A DNA stretch of 64,000 nt from Chrysoporthe austroafricana (Eukaryota; Ascomycota; Sordariomycetes; Diaporthales; Cryphonectriaceae). The stretch spans positions 372,001 through 436,000 of the forward strand of contig JYIP02000010.1 of the NCBI GenBank assembly GCA_001051155.2, read 5' to 3'. Of the stretch, positions 1 through 9,758 are shown one piece after another. Each line of letters begins with the position of its first letter. The stretch's first letter is position 1. A program made the position numbers and the translations under genes. The notes beneath the pieces were generated by a model that was not told the origin of the DNA, did not search any database, and was given only the letters and a program-made list of their open reading frames with translations.

Positions 1-177
1 CCCTCTCGTCTTCCTGCTGACCCCCAATTCGCCATTAACATGGGTGACGACGACCTGACATGGGATACATCCACCCTTATCGACGTGCTAACCCACGGCC
101 TCGGTGATGTCCGTGGCCATGGCCACACGAAGGCCAGAGCAAGTGACTCCCAGGCCGAGGACCATCCTGAAAGCATC

Positions 178-1125
178 ATGAGCAAGCCCGACCCCGCGGA
201 ACGGGTCGCCTTCATGGCGGGGCGGGACGACTTCCGCGCAGCCAGAGTACGCTGTACCCACGCCTGCGTGGAATACAACAAGATGGCGGAGGACGCTCCG
301 ACAGAGGAGCGTGCCTCGAAGTGGCTGAGGTGCGTGTCTGGGTCAATCAGCAGGCTACATGTCATGCCCAGCGGCGTATAGTGCCCGCTACCGCACCTTG
401 TTGAACCGGAAGACCTGACACGCCACAGCATCGTCGATCCAGAGCGGAAGATCGAGGCCAATGCCGTTCGTGCCGTTGCCATGTCAGATGCATTCAGCAA
501 GATGAAGCCAGGGCAGGCTTCTGGTGGACCCTCGTCCGCCACAAGCGTCCCTCGCCCAACCTTCCCCTACGTGAAGATGCCCGTCTACATGGACTACGGC
601 CTCCGGGTGCACATCGGTCCGACGACGTTCATCAACCGGAACTGCTTCATCATGGACACGCCCGTCGCGGACATCGTCATCGGCGAGCGGTGTCAGATCG
701 GCCCGAACGTGAACATCATCGGTGTCGGCCACTCCGTTAAGTACGAGGAGCGCAACGAGCTCGAGACCGGCGTGGCGGGCAGCTGGGGCGCCAAGGTCGA
801 GATAGGCAACGGCGCCTGGATTGGGGCCAGCAGCACGATCCTGTAGGTTCGCACCGGGTCGTACGTTGGCCCGTGGTGGTATGGAGGCTAACGATTGCTC
901 GCACTCAGGCCTGGAGTCACCATCGGCGAGTACTCGACCATCGGAGCGGGCAGCGTCGTTACTCGCGACGTGCCGGCGCGGTGCGTCGCTGTGGGCAACC
1001 CGGCCAAGGTTCTGTATATGATTGACGAGGAGCGACCACCTGCGAAATATGCAAGGACGGCTATGACCCTAGAAGAAGCCTTGGCGATCGGGCGTGAGGA
1101 GCACAAGGCTCTCTGCGACTGCTAG
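178..1125 (+). CDS. Maltose/galactoside O-acetyltransferase-like protein
   Basis: Model: exons 178-329, 429-842 and 909-1125, giving 260 residues. The N-terminal ~45 residues match the maltose acetyltransferase (Mac) helical domain ([12 protein letters not shown], then a Cys-containing helix). The rest is a left-handed hexapeptide-repeat domain with [32 protein letters not shown] and [11 protein letters not shown]. The His in GVGHSV is at the place of the catalytic His of this family. Such enzymes move an acetyl group from acetyl-CoA to a sugar or other small acceptor, probably in the cytosol; the substrate cannot be read from sequence. Intron 1 (GTGCGT...CCACAG, branch CTGACA) removes a TAG at 379; intron 2 (GTAGGT...CACTCAG, branch CTAACG) removes a TAG at 844. 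The frame is open upstream to an ATG at 40, but the family similarity begins at the ATG at 178, so I start there. Confidence 0.85.
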
Positions 1126-1529
1126 GCTTGGAGCGAGGACGACCGGTCGATGGTCCTGTAATCATGAGCATAAAATTCGAGCAAACCCCTGCAGGACAAT
1201 GGGCCTTTCTTTGTCTTTTTCTTTATTTCTTTGTTTCCCTCCCCCCCAAGTGCAACTGCTTCCTCGATTTCATTGCTACGAATCTTACGAGTCTGCTTTT
1301 TTGCCAAGCCACGTTGTATTAAAGAAACATGAAACATGTTTGCATAGCTCTTTGCTTGACTTGCTTTGCGCTGTATGGATAAGCTGTGGTTTTGGAATCT
1401 TGCTCATGTTCACGAAGAAAAGCTTTGCAGTAACTTGAATTGAATAACTCTTCCATGGTCTCAAAGAAATTTAATTATCATCGGGAATCATGGGCAATCC
1501 AGGCCCCATCATCACATGGTCTTCTTACT

Positions 1530-1597
1530 CCCCTCAGCCGCCGTATAGTCTCCTCAGCCGTCATATAGTCTCCTGACTCGTAATATAGTCTCCTCAT
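1530..1597. repeat. 20-bp tandem repeat, about 3.4 degenerate copies
   Basis: Copies start at 1530, 1550 and 1570, with a partial copy at 1590. The shared core is CTCCTcag.cgt.atATAGT. Copies differ at a few positions, so the array is not freshly made. No coding role is visible. Confidence 0.75.
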
Positions 1598-2070
1598 ACA
1601 TAGCTTGGGAACTTTGACAAAGTGCAGAATAATAAGAGCTTGATAGCTAAACCAAGTTGTTTCTTGCCTTTTTTAAACAAAAATAATGCTGACTTTTCTT
1701 GTTATTGTTACGTCCACAAACCTATTGTTATACTCACAAGTTCAAGCTTGTGCGGCATTGTGTAGTAATTATAACAGCTGCAAAAATCTGGGATGATAAT
1801 ACATTTGCTGGCACTCATTGATTTTTCGATGTCTATTCAAGATGCCTGATGGTACATCAATGCGACATGTGGAAGGTAGATGGGCTTAATTTTTGAGTTA
1901 CATGAGACTTCCGATGAGAGGGATTGAGAGTCTGCTGAGACTTCATTGGTATCGTACTTCACATGCAAGTTACAACTAGCAGACCTTCGGTGAAGAAGGA
2001 TCCGCGATATTCCGCAGAATATCGTATAAAACACCTCCTACAAACGAAATCCCAAGCAAGTTCTGCCTCC

Positions 2071-2151
2071 GTATCAACAGACCTGTAGCGAGCGCCCGTA
2101 ACAACCGATCTGTAGCGAACACTCGTATCAACAGATCTGTAGTGAGCACCT
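2071..2151. repeat. 27-bp minisatellite, three copies, in the 5' leader
   Basis: Three 27-bp units start at 2071, 2098 and 2125, each running GTAtCAACaGAtCTGTAG.GAgc with a few differences. The array ends just before the ATG at 2157, so it probably lies in the 5' UTR or core promoter of that gene. The unit length is a multiple of three, which keeps minus-strand frames open and creates a spurious antisense reading frame. Confidence 0.8.
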
Positions 2152-2156
2152 TGGTC

Positions 2157-3890
2157 ATGGGGCTCAAGATCATCCACCCTGTAGCTCACGAGCTTGGCGA
2201 GGTCAAGTTGAGGCTGAAGGAGGTCGAAGAGGAACGCAATCGGTACAAGCAGCAGCTTACCACCATCAGAAGCGAGAACGTCCGTCTCAAGCTCCAGGTA
2301 GCTCGCCTGAGACGAGGGACGACATACCACATACCGAGTCAGGCATCATGCACTAAACCATCATCTTCCCCGAGCATCACGCCCTCATCCTCGCCAATGC
2401 CAGCCAAGAATCATAGGGGCTCCAATGGACCCTCATACGCTGCCCCCACTCGAGCCTCGACAAGCAGGGACAAGTCCAGAAGACCGGCCGCGGAGTGCGC
2501 TGAAACTCCGAAAAGGATTGTCTTACAGCCCTGTTCCGACGATGTGCTTGGCGTGCCACATACACCAGGATGGACCAGTCATTACCATACGTACCGTGAC
2601 GGGCATCTTGTCACGAGAGACGGCCACTTCATGACACCCACGCAAGCCTCACTTAGCAAAGAAAAACCGAGGTGGTTGGTCTGGGTGAGTACGGGGGCCT
2701 ATTACTCGGGGAGACTAGCACACAATAATGCTTATCTTATGGCACTAAATGCTGATACTGGCCGGACTAACCAGGCAAGTGATCCAATCTCCCAAGAGGA
2801 AGAGCGGAAGAAGAACGAATCATCCCCGGAGAAGAAATATGGAAGACCAGAACTCTGGGAGGATCCAGCCACTCCGTGGTGGAGGGATAGATACCACCGT
2901 AGGCATCTGGACCGGACAAGCACAGCCTACTGGCTACATTTACTGTGGTTCGACGGGCCTCCCCACCTGATGGGCGACGATGACTTCAACGATCTCATCA
3001 GCCTCCATGTTCTGCCCTTACAGACTCGACTCGACGACGATGCCTGGCTGCGTGGGCCCCTCGGGATCCTGTGCATCGACAGCGAGGTGCAATACCGCCT
3101 CCTCCTCAAGGGCCTCGAGCTCGCCAAGCAGATCGTATGGTTCTTCTTGAACACCCACAAGCCCGAACAGAGGTTCAAACGGTATCCCGGGGGTTGGCCC
3201 CAAGTGAAGTTTGGTCGTGATGAGCTGACCTCCGAGTTCGGCCTGGCGTTTGGAGCGGAGCATGCTCGCGGGGTGTGGGCATACCGGCAGAACTGCCCCA
3301 GGATGGTTCACAACCAGCTTTTCGACCTGGTCGGCCTCCGCAATGCGGTCTCTCATTTCAGGGGGGAAGAACCCAAGGCCATCGACAAGTGCCTGAAGCA
3401 GGTCCAGAGGCTCGCGATCCATCTCTACGACCGACGCCGGGCCCAAGCCGCCCGGGACCTGCGCGACGAGCTGCGGAAGGCTGTGGAGGACACCTCCGAC
3501 GAGATCACGGCGCTGGAGCCTCTCGCCGCGCTGCCCTTTGCGGGCTACCGCTGGGAGCGCCACCACGAAGCCAACTTCAAGGAGATCCGCGGGCGCATGG
3601 CTAACGGCACTATCGACGACAAGTACGGCCCCGAATTCCTTCCTATCCTCAAGCGCGTCGCGAAAGTTTGGCATCACGAGCCGCGGCTGCGCAACCCGGG
3701 TGAGCACGAAGCCCGGGTCGAGAGGACGGCGGAGGAGGAGGAGGAGGAAGAAGAGGAGCAAAGGAAACCCAGACAGCGCTCAAGCAGGAGGAACAGCGTG
3801 GCCTGCGCTTCCCAGGGGCAGACATCTTGTGAGAGGACGGGAGAGGAGAGAAGGCATCAGCGAAGCGCATCGTTGGGCCAGGTCTTTTGA
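2157..3890 (+). CDS. Hypothetical coiled-coil protein (paralog of the 8.1-9.8 kb gene)
   Basis: I do not recognise a named family. The first ~55 residues form a charged coiled coil (GEVKLRLKEVEEERNRYKQQ), followed by a Ser/Pro/Thr-rich low-complexity linker. A mostly helical domain comes next, with LRNAVSHF and ALPFAGYRWERHHEANF, and a Glu-rich tract encoded by GAG repeats near 3733-3765. The frame is open throughout (577 residues). However, 2685-2774 (GTGAGT...CCAG, branch-like CTGAT) looks like a 90-bp phase-0 intron; removing it leaves 547 residues. The ATG at 2157 is the first in frame; upstream only GTG is available. The C-terminal half clearly aligns with the amber-interrupted gene at 8055-9758, which supports both as one real family. 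Cell role unknown. Confidence 0.65.
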   Translation: MGLKIIHPVAHELGEVKLRLKEVEEERNRYKQQLTTIRSENVRLKLQVARLRRGTTYHIPSQASCTKPSSSPSITPSSSPMPAKNHRGSNGPSYAAPTRASTSRDKSRRPAAECAETPKRIVLQPCSDDVLGVPHTPGWTSHYHTYRDGHLVTRDGHFMTPTQASLSKEKPRWLVWVSTGAYYSGRLAHNNAYLMALNADTGRTNQASDPISQEEERKKNESSPEKKYGRPELWEDPATPWWRDRYHRRHLDRTSTAYWLHLLWFDGPPHLMGDDDFNDLISLHVLPLQTRLDDDAWLRGPLGILCIDSEVQYRLLLKGLELAKQIVWFFLNTHKPEQRFKRYPGGWPQVKFGRDELTSEFGLAFGAEHARGVWAYRQNCPRMVHNQLFDLVGLRNAVSHFRGEEPKAIDKCLKQVQRLAIHLYDRRRAQAARDLRDELRKAVEDTSDEITALEPLAALPFAGYRWERHHEANFKEIRGRMANGTIDDKYGPEFLPILKRVAKVWHHEPRLRNPGEHEARVERTAEEEEEEEEEQRKPRQRSSRRNSVACASQGQTSCERTGEERRHQRSASLGQVF

Positions 3891-5114
3891 ACGGTAGGAA
3901 CAAGAACACTCACCACCTAGGCAGTGAATACCTGGCGCCGAAAAACTAGGGCCGCTCTTGCGGAGGAGACCTGGCCCATGATCTCAACAACCTTCGCTCA
4001 GACAGAGATGAGTCTCGCCCGAGAACATGCGCAAGCCGTCTTGAACTTTCAGCAGGGCCATCACAAACCTTCCCTCGAACTTTCTGCCTGAGACGTGGGG
4101 TGGATGTGGGTGATCATACAGTAAAATAGCTAACCACTCCGTCGTGTCCCTAACGAGGCGCCGAGTCATGATGTCGACTCCGGGCCCCCCACACTCACGG
4201 CGACGGGTTTGGTCTTCCGCATGGCCGCCTCCAGGGCTTCCAGGGCTTATCCCCGGATGGGTGGCGTGCTCTAGGGCTAAATGTCGTGCAGGCGCCGCCT
4301 CGCTGCCTCGCGTCCAGGCCGGCCACCCCTCCCTCCCTCAGCGCTGACCGGTGTGCCTCGATGCAACAGCAGCGCATGACTGCTGCAGAGTTCGTAGTTG
4401 GTGCAGCTGTGGCGCATCACGGGAGCAAGGCCAACACGAGGCTAGAGTCCGCTAGGGCCGGCCAAGAGGTTGGCACGCCCTGGGCGCATCTAAAGGATTT
4501 CGCGTACCGTACTTAGCCTCCCAACACCATCACATCGGGACCGAACCCGGCAAACATCTTCATGTACCCAGTAACGTGCAGGCGGCGTGCCTCTTCGAGG
4601 AAGGAGGTCGACAAGCATGCGTTTAAACTAAACGTCGTCATCGTCACATCGGACCCACCAGGCGCAGGCGACTGTCGGCAGCAAAGGCGAGACGCCGCCG
4701 CATGGCCGTCTCGGGATCCTCCGACGCACCGTTACGCGTATTGTGGATCGAGATAGGAGCACGGACAAGGCCATTGGCCCAACAGAGTCATGGCCCACCC
4801 CCCTCGGTCACTCTGGGGACTTGGCATTCACTCTTTTGGCTGGTGGATCGTCCATAGCCATACCGCATTCTCGCTGCGCTGACGACGGGTGGATGGGTTG
4901 CCAAACCCAGGGGGCCAAGATTGCGAATCGTGATTCCCCATTTTTTATGCGTGGAGGTCGGCTTTTCTTTTAAAGAAAACAAAGGGGCCCGCCACGTACG
5001 CGGGATATCCTCTTCGCTGCTCCGTCTGTTCCTTTTTTTTGTTTTTTAGTTTTGTTTTTCGGATGTCGATTCTCCGAGCTGAAGGGAGTATTGCGACCCG
5101 ACACCAACGCCGAC
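3891..5114. other. Intergenic, promoter of the arylsulfotransferase-like gene
   Basis: No supported gene. A T-rich stretch (about 5030-5058) lies just before the next start codon, as is common in fungal promoters. The small open frames overlap each other in several phases and have no domain content. Confidence 0.5.
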
Positions 5115-7028
5115 ATGTACCCCGAACGCTGGCAGCCCGCGACGACACCATCCGGCGGCGTTCGGAGATACCGGCGGATTCTGAACTCGACCGCGTTCCG
5201 CATCGCAGTCGTGCTAGCCGCGGTGGCAGGGCTCTGGGTCGGTGCGTCAGCGCTATGGGCCAATGTCTTGAGCCGCCTGCACCTGCACCGTCATCTGTCA
5301 TGGTACGGCTTGGGCTTCTACGGCCTCGCGCCGTCGAAACAGTACGAGTCCTTTGAGCCGCGCGTCCCTTGGTTTGAGTTCCCGCGGTGGGATGCCCGGT
5401 GCAGCCAGGACTACGTCTTCCTGGGCTGGAGGGGCCATGAGGTCGACGAGCCGGGCGCCGTCATTCTCGACTCGCAGGGTGAGCTCATCTGGCGCAACAC
5501 CGATGAGTCCCAGACGGACCAGAATGACGTCCGCCCCCAGATGTACCGCGGGGAGAGGTTCTTGACCTTCCAGATGGACGGTGCCAATGGCAACCAGTCC
5601 GAGGGATACTGGTACATGCTCGATGAGTCGTATAACATCCGCTACCGGATTAGGCCCAATGGGTTCCCCCATGCGGATATGCATGAGTTCCAGATCACGG
5701 AGGACGATACCGTCTTGATCATCACGACGATTCCGGTCCCCTACGACCTCAGGAGCGTGGGTGGTTCCGAGCATGGCTGGGTGGAGGACTGCTACTTCCA
5801 GGAGCTCGACATCGAGACTGGCGAGGTCCTGTTCCAGTGGCACTCGGTGGAGCACTTCCCGCCCAACATGACCATGGAGGTGCAGAACAACTGTCTGATC
5901 GACCCGAGAGCTAAGTTTGCCGGGTGCGGCGACGACGAGGGCTCCGCGTTCGACTACTACCACCTGAACAGCCTCTGGAAGGACTCTCTGGGCAACTACC
6001 TCATCTCGGCGCGGAACATCTGGGGCATCAGCTACATCGACGGCAGGACGGGCGAGGTCCTCTGGACGCTGGGCGCCGGCCGGGTCAACGACTTCGAGGA
6101 CCTGTCCGACGGTCTGGCCACGGACTTCGCGTGGCAGCACTTCGCGAGGTGGGTCGAGGAGGGCAAGACGCTGTCCTTCTTCGACAACCACTACCACCGC
6201 ATCGGCGACCCCTACGGCCCGAGCGGCGGCCGCGTTGTCGAGCTCGACATCCCGAACCGCACCGTCCAGCTCCGCCACCTCTTCGAGCACCCGAACCACA
6301 TCAAGCCCGAGTCGCAGGGCAATACGCAGCACCTGGAGAACGGCAACTACCTGGTCGGCTGGGGGAGCAGCGGCGCCTTCACCGAGTTCGCGCCGGACGG
6401 GGAGGTGCTCTGCGACGGGCGGTTCGGCGCCGAGGTGGCCTTCGAGTTCTCGCCCGTGAGCTCATACCGCGTCTTCAGGGGCGAGTGGACTGGCATGCCC
6501 AGCTACCCGCCGAGCGTCGCCGTGGTGGGCAACAAGGCCTACGTCAGCTGGAACGGCGCGACCGAGGTCGAGAGGTGGCAGGTGGAGAGCCTGGAGGAGG
6601 ACGAGAAGACAGTGGTGGTGCTTGCGCAGGAGTTCAAGGACGGGTTCGAGACCGTCATCGACCTGCCCAAGGCCGCCGCCAATACCCTGATCCGCGTCGT
6701 GGCGCTGAGCGGGGGCGGCGAGCGCCTGGGCACCACAGACTTCCTCGAGGTGCCGGACTGGAGCATCTGGGGTCTGACGCCCCTGTTTGTGATGATCCTG
6801 AGCTTGACTGGCGTCTTCATGGTGGCAGTGTGCGGTGCCATAGTCTGGTGGACATGTGCCCGGCGCCGTCGGGGACAGGATGCGGGATACGAGAGGCTGG
6901 ACGAGGCCGACGCTTGGAAGGACGAGGCCAACGTGGAATTGCAAGAAGGCCTGAGCAGTGAAGAGAGTCTGATGAATCCGTCAAGTAGAGGGGGCCGCCA
7001 TCATCAGGAAGATGATGCGGCATTATGA
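5115..7028 (+). CDS. Arylsulfotransferase (ASST)-like membrane protein
   Basis: An intronless gene of 637 residues. After a short basic cytosolic tail there is a membrane segment (FRIAVVLAAVAGLWVGASAL, about residues 32-51). A large domain of the fungal arylsulfotransferase type follows, with DYVFLGWRGHEVDEPGAVILD, FPHADMHEFQ, LNSLWKDSLGNYLISARN and LSFFDNHYHRIGD. A second membrane segment (LFVMILSLTGVFMVAVCGAI) and an Arg-rich tail end the protein. Bacterial ASSTs are beta-propellers moving sulfate between phenols without PAPS. The fungal proteins share the fold family, but their chemistry is not established, so activity is inferred. The arrangement suggests a large lumenal or extracellular propeller held by two membrane spans. 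The ATG at 5115 is the first in frame. Confidence 0.85.
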   Translation: MYPERWQPATTPSGGVRRYRRILNSTAFRIAVVLAAVAGLWVGASALWANVLSRLHLHRHLSWYGLGFYGLAPSKQYESFEPRVPWFEFPRWDARCSQDYVFLGWRGHEVDEPGAVILDSQGELIWRNTDESQTDQNDVRPQMYRGERFLTFQMDGANGNQSEGYWYMLDESYNIRYRIRPNGFPHADMHEFQITEDDTVLIITTIPVPYDLRSVGGSEHGWVEDCYFQELDIETGEVLFQWHSVEHFPPNMTMEVQNNCLIDPRAKFAGCGDDEGSAFDYYHLNSLWKDSLGNYLISARNIWGISYIDGRTGEVLWTLGAGRVNDFEDLSDGLATDFAWQHFARWVEEGKTLSFFDNHYHRIGDPYGPSGGRVVELDIPNRTVQLRHLFEHPNHIKPESQGNTQHLENGNYLVGWGSSGAFTEFAPDGEVLCDGRFGAEVAFEFSPVSSYRVFRGEWTGMPSYPPSVAVVGNKAYVSWNGATEVERWQVESLEEDEKTVVVLAQEFKDGFETVIDLPKAAANTLIRVVALSGGGERLGTTDFLEVPDWSIWGLTPLFVMILSLTGVFMVAVCGAIVWWTCARRRRGQDAGYERLDEADAWKDEANVELQEGLSSEESLMNPSSRGGRHHQEDDAAL

Positions 7029-8054
7029 TAGATATTTCTTTTTGATAAAGGAGAAGATAGCGAAATAGACCAGCAGTTGTACTTTTCCATACCAGAGTTG
7101 CAGTATTATGACACACGCAATCTTACGTGACTTGCAGTCGTTTCTTTAGCTGTCAATGCGGTGCTGCTCGCGGAGCAGCGTTAACAGCCACGTCTTTTAA
7201 CGCAGTATCATGAAGCTTGGTTCAAGATAGAAGCTCCTTCATTCTGGGCCAACCAAGCAAAGCATTCATGATTCCATTCCCACGCTAGTATTTACGATTT
7301 TCCCCGGCGTGGCTGTATGATCATTCTGTCTCTTCACCGTTCAATTTTGCAGCATATTCATCCAAAGAGCTCCAAGTGCAAGATTCGGGAATGGGAATGA
7401 CAGCGTGATGACGCGATGATGTTGATGGAACAGTCATTGCACTAGGGGTTTGATGATGCTTGTATTCTCGATTAGGACTGCGCATATGCGAGGATGAGAT
7501 TAGATCTAGAGCTCAGGCTAATTGTCATCTCGCCGACACTCATGAATATTTGCTCCTATAGTTTTGTTGATCCGGTATGTGATCTACAGCCATCTAGCCG
7601 GTTTGACGTCTCAGTGTAAACTTAACCTCTAGCAAGCTGCCACGAGCTAGGGCAACCTAGCACCTGCACCTCACGATGATCAGCAAATGCTATGTTCAAT
7701 CGTGCCTTGCCGCTGGTAGCCACACAGTCATACGACTAGAGCAGCATTATCTTAGTAGATTCGTCAAAGTATATTAAGGCAGCGAAGTTCCTCTTCACTG
7801 CTCACCCGTTCAACATCAAAGAACATCAACCGTTATTCCGACTGTATCTCACCTCACACCACTATCCTATCACTGCAACTTCCAACATATTAAGAAAGAA
7901 TAAGCACAAGTGCTATTATACGAAATTCATTCCCACCTGTCGTCATATCCTTGACGCCTGACACCCGTAACCAGGCCCTCTTAAGCAGCTATACACCCAG
8001 AAAGTGCAACCACAATACCGCCTACCTACTTATATAGACCTTCTATCCATCAAT
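7029..8054. other. Intergenic, 1.0 kb
   Basis: No gene seen. A TATA-like tatattaagg near 7773-7782 lies about 275 bp before the next start codon and could serve the gene there. Confidence 0.5.
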
Positions 8055-9758
8055 ATGAAGCTTCTTTGCGAAATCACATACCCCGCGGAGGTGCGTCGCC
8101 GCACGATTGCACGGTTGACGGAGGAGAAGCGTGCTCTCGAACAGCGTGTGAATCGTCTCGAGGCCACGGTAAAGGCGCACCTAGAAGAGAAGAATGGCAT
8201 GATCCGAAGACATCGATATCTGAGGGACCTTGAAAGGAGATTGATTGCAAAAGAGAAGAGAGAAGAAGAAAGGGAGGCAGACTGTCAGCGACTGAGGGAC
8301 ATCATCGCAGGACAGGAGGACGAGTTGGCCCAGTATCGAGATGAGATCACTGCCAACGCGTTCTCGAAGAGCACCATTGTCTCACGGGCCAAAAGAGCAG
8401 GAATCCTTACAACTGAGTTGGACTTGAAGTCATACTACACTAATTATAGTGGGTATGAAAGCCAGACGACCCCTGCTTCCACACCCTGCAACAGTGCTTT
8501 GCCAATACCATCGTTTATGAGGAGCACCGCGGCCTCTAGAGCCAAGATTGTCAACGGCAAGGAGACACCGGATCATTATCGGAGCCAAAAGCCGCGTTCA
8601 AGTGCAATTCAGGGCCTTTACGACGAACTTCAAGATGACTCTCTCCAGTGGGAAGACTCTGAATCAGCCACCGAAGACAGCCAAGGATCCGCACCAGTTA
8701 CTGAGGATGTTCTCCTACCGGACCAGGCATGGCAAGGATTGTTGAGACGCAGGCTGGGACGGAACTACTGTCCCTCCGGTCGTGTGGACAGCTATTGGCT
8801 GTGTGGTTACGCCGGAGCTGTCAAACTTCGAAGCAGGTTTGTGAAAGACTTACAAGCCGAAGCGTTGAAGCTGGCAGCTGAGACATGGTATGCATGGGCT
8901 CTTGAGAACAAGCCGGAGTTCGTGGCCCGCCATGCACCCGAGGGCCCCTGGGATCTCGTCCTAGATCGGAAGACATTGATCTCGATCGGCGCTGGCATGT
9001 ATAACAACGGGTCGGTGTCAGGGTCGTACTTCAGCGGGGTTCCAGCACAGTGGCTTCTCACTGCTCTGCTGTTCAAGGATATTGGAGGCGGCCTTCGAAA
9101 CACATACTGTCACTTCAACCATCATAACACCTGGCCAAAACAAGTCTTTGACTTGATTTGTCCAGTCTTTCAATTTGCAGAAGCAGTTAACGATGAGCTA
9201 CGGGCGTCTCAAGCCCTACTGCTGCTGGACAAACTACGAAAGGAGGCTGAAGAGACATACGCCGAGATCTAGCGCAGAGTCCTGCTGTCAGCCCTTCCGG
9301 AGGCGCGGCCCTGGGAGTACCACCACGAAAGCTTGTTCGACATAGCTTTAACCGAGCTTGAGAGGTACACCAGCAGCATGGTCTTGTATGGCCGCGATCC
9401 GTACGACTATCAGACTTTCGGGCCGGCTGTGATGCAAGCTGCATTCGAGTACCGGAAACACGCGCGAAGAGCTGGATTCGGACGAGATCTCGGTTGGATA
9501 GAGCCAAACCATGGCTTGCTAAAGGGGTTTGGGTATCGCTTCGAGGAGACGGAACGGAACGAGGGGACTTGGACCTATGGCCCATGTCTAGGCAAATGGG
9601 TAGAGATCGCGCCCAAGCGTCGGAGCAGAAGGCCTAGTATTCACGGGTCTGATATCCAAGCAATGGAGAGAGCCAATCTCCCTAGGCCTAGCAGGTGGAA
9701 GAGTCGGCGTGATCCTCGGGCCACCCTGAACTGGCTGGACTTGGCCTTGAAGTTCTGA
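8055..9758 (+). pseudogene. Coiled-coil family paralog interrupted by one in-frame TAG
   Basis: From the ATG at 8055 the frame runs 405 codons to a TAG at 9270-9272. It then stays open in the same frame for another 162 codons to 9758. The second part is not random: directly after the stop comes LLSALPEARPWEYHHESLF, which aligns with ALPFAGYRWERHHEANF of the paralog at 2157-3890, and just before it LRNTYCHF matches LRNAVSHF. The N-terminus is also a coiled coil (EEKRALEQRVNRLEATVKAH). No GT/AG pair near 9270 removes the stop cleanly, so I call a recent nonsense-disabled copy. Other readings are a truncated working protein, stop readthrough, or a sequencing error. Function unknown. Confidence 0.7.

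Larger units (their letters stand above)
1126..2156. other. Intergenic, A+T-richer, two short tandem repeats
   Basis: No convincing gene. By eye it is richer in A+T than its flanks. It holds the 20-bp and 27-bp repeats listed separately; the second ends only 5 bp before the next start codon. Short open frames here look random. Confidence 0.6.
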
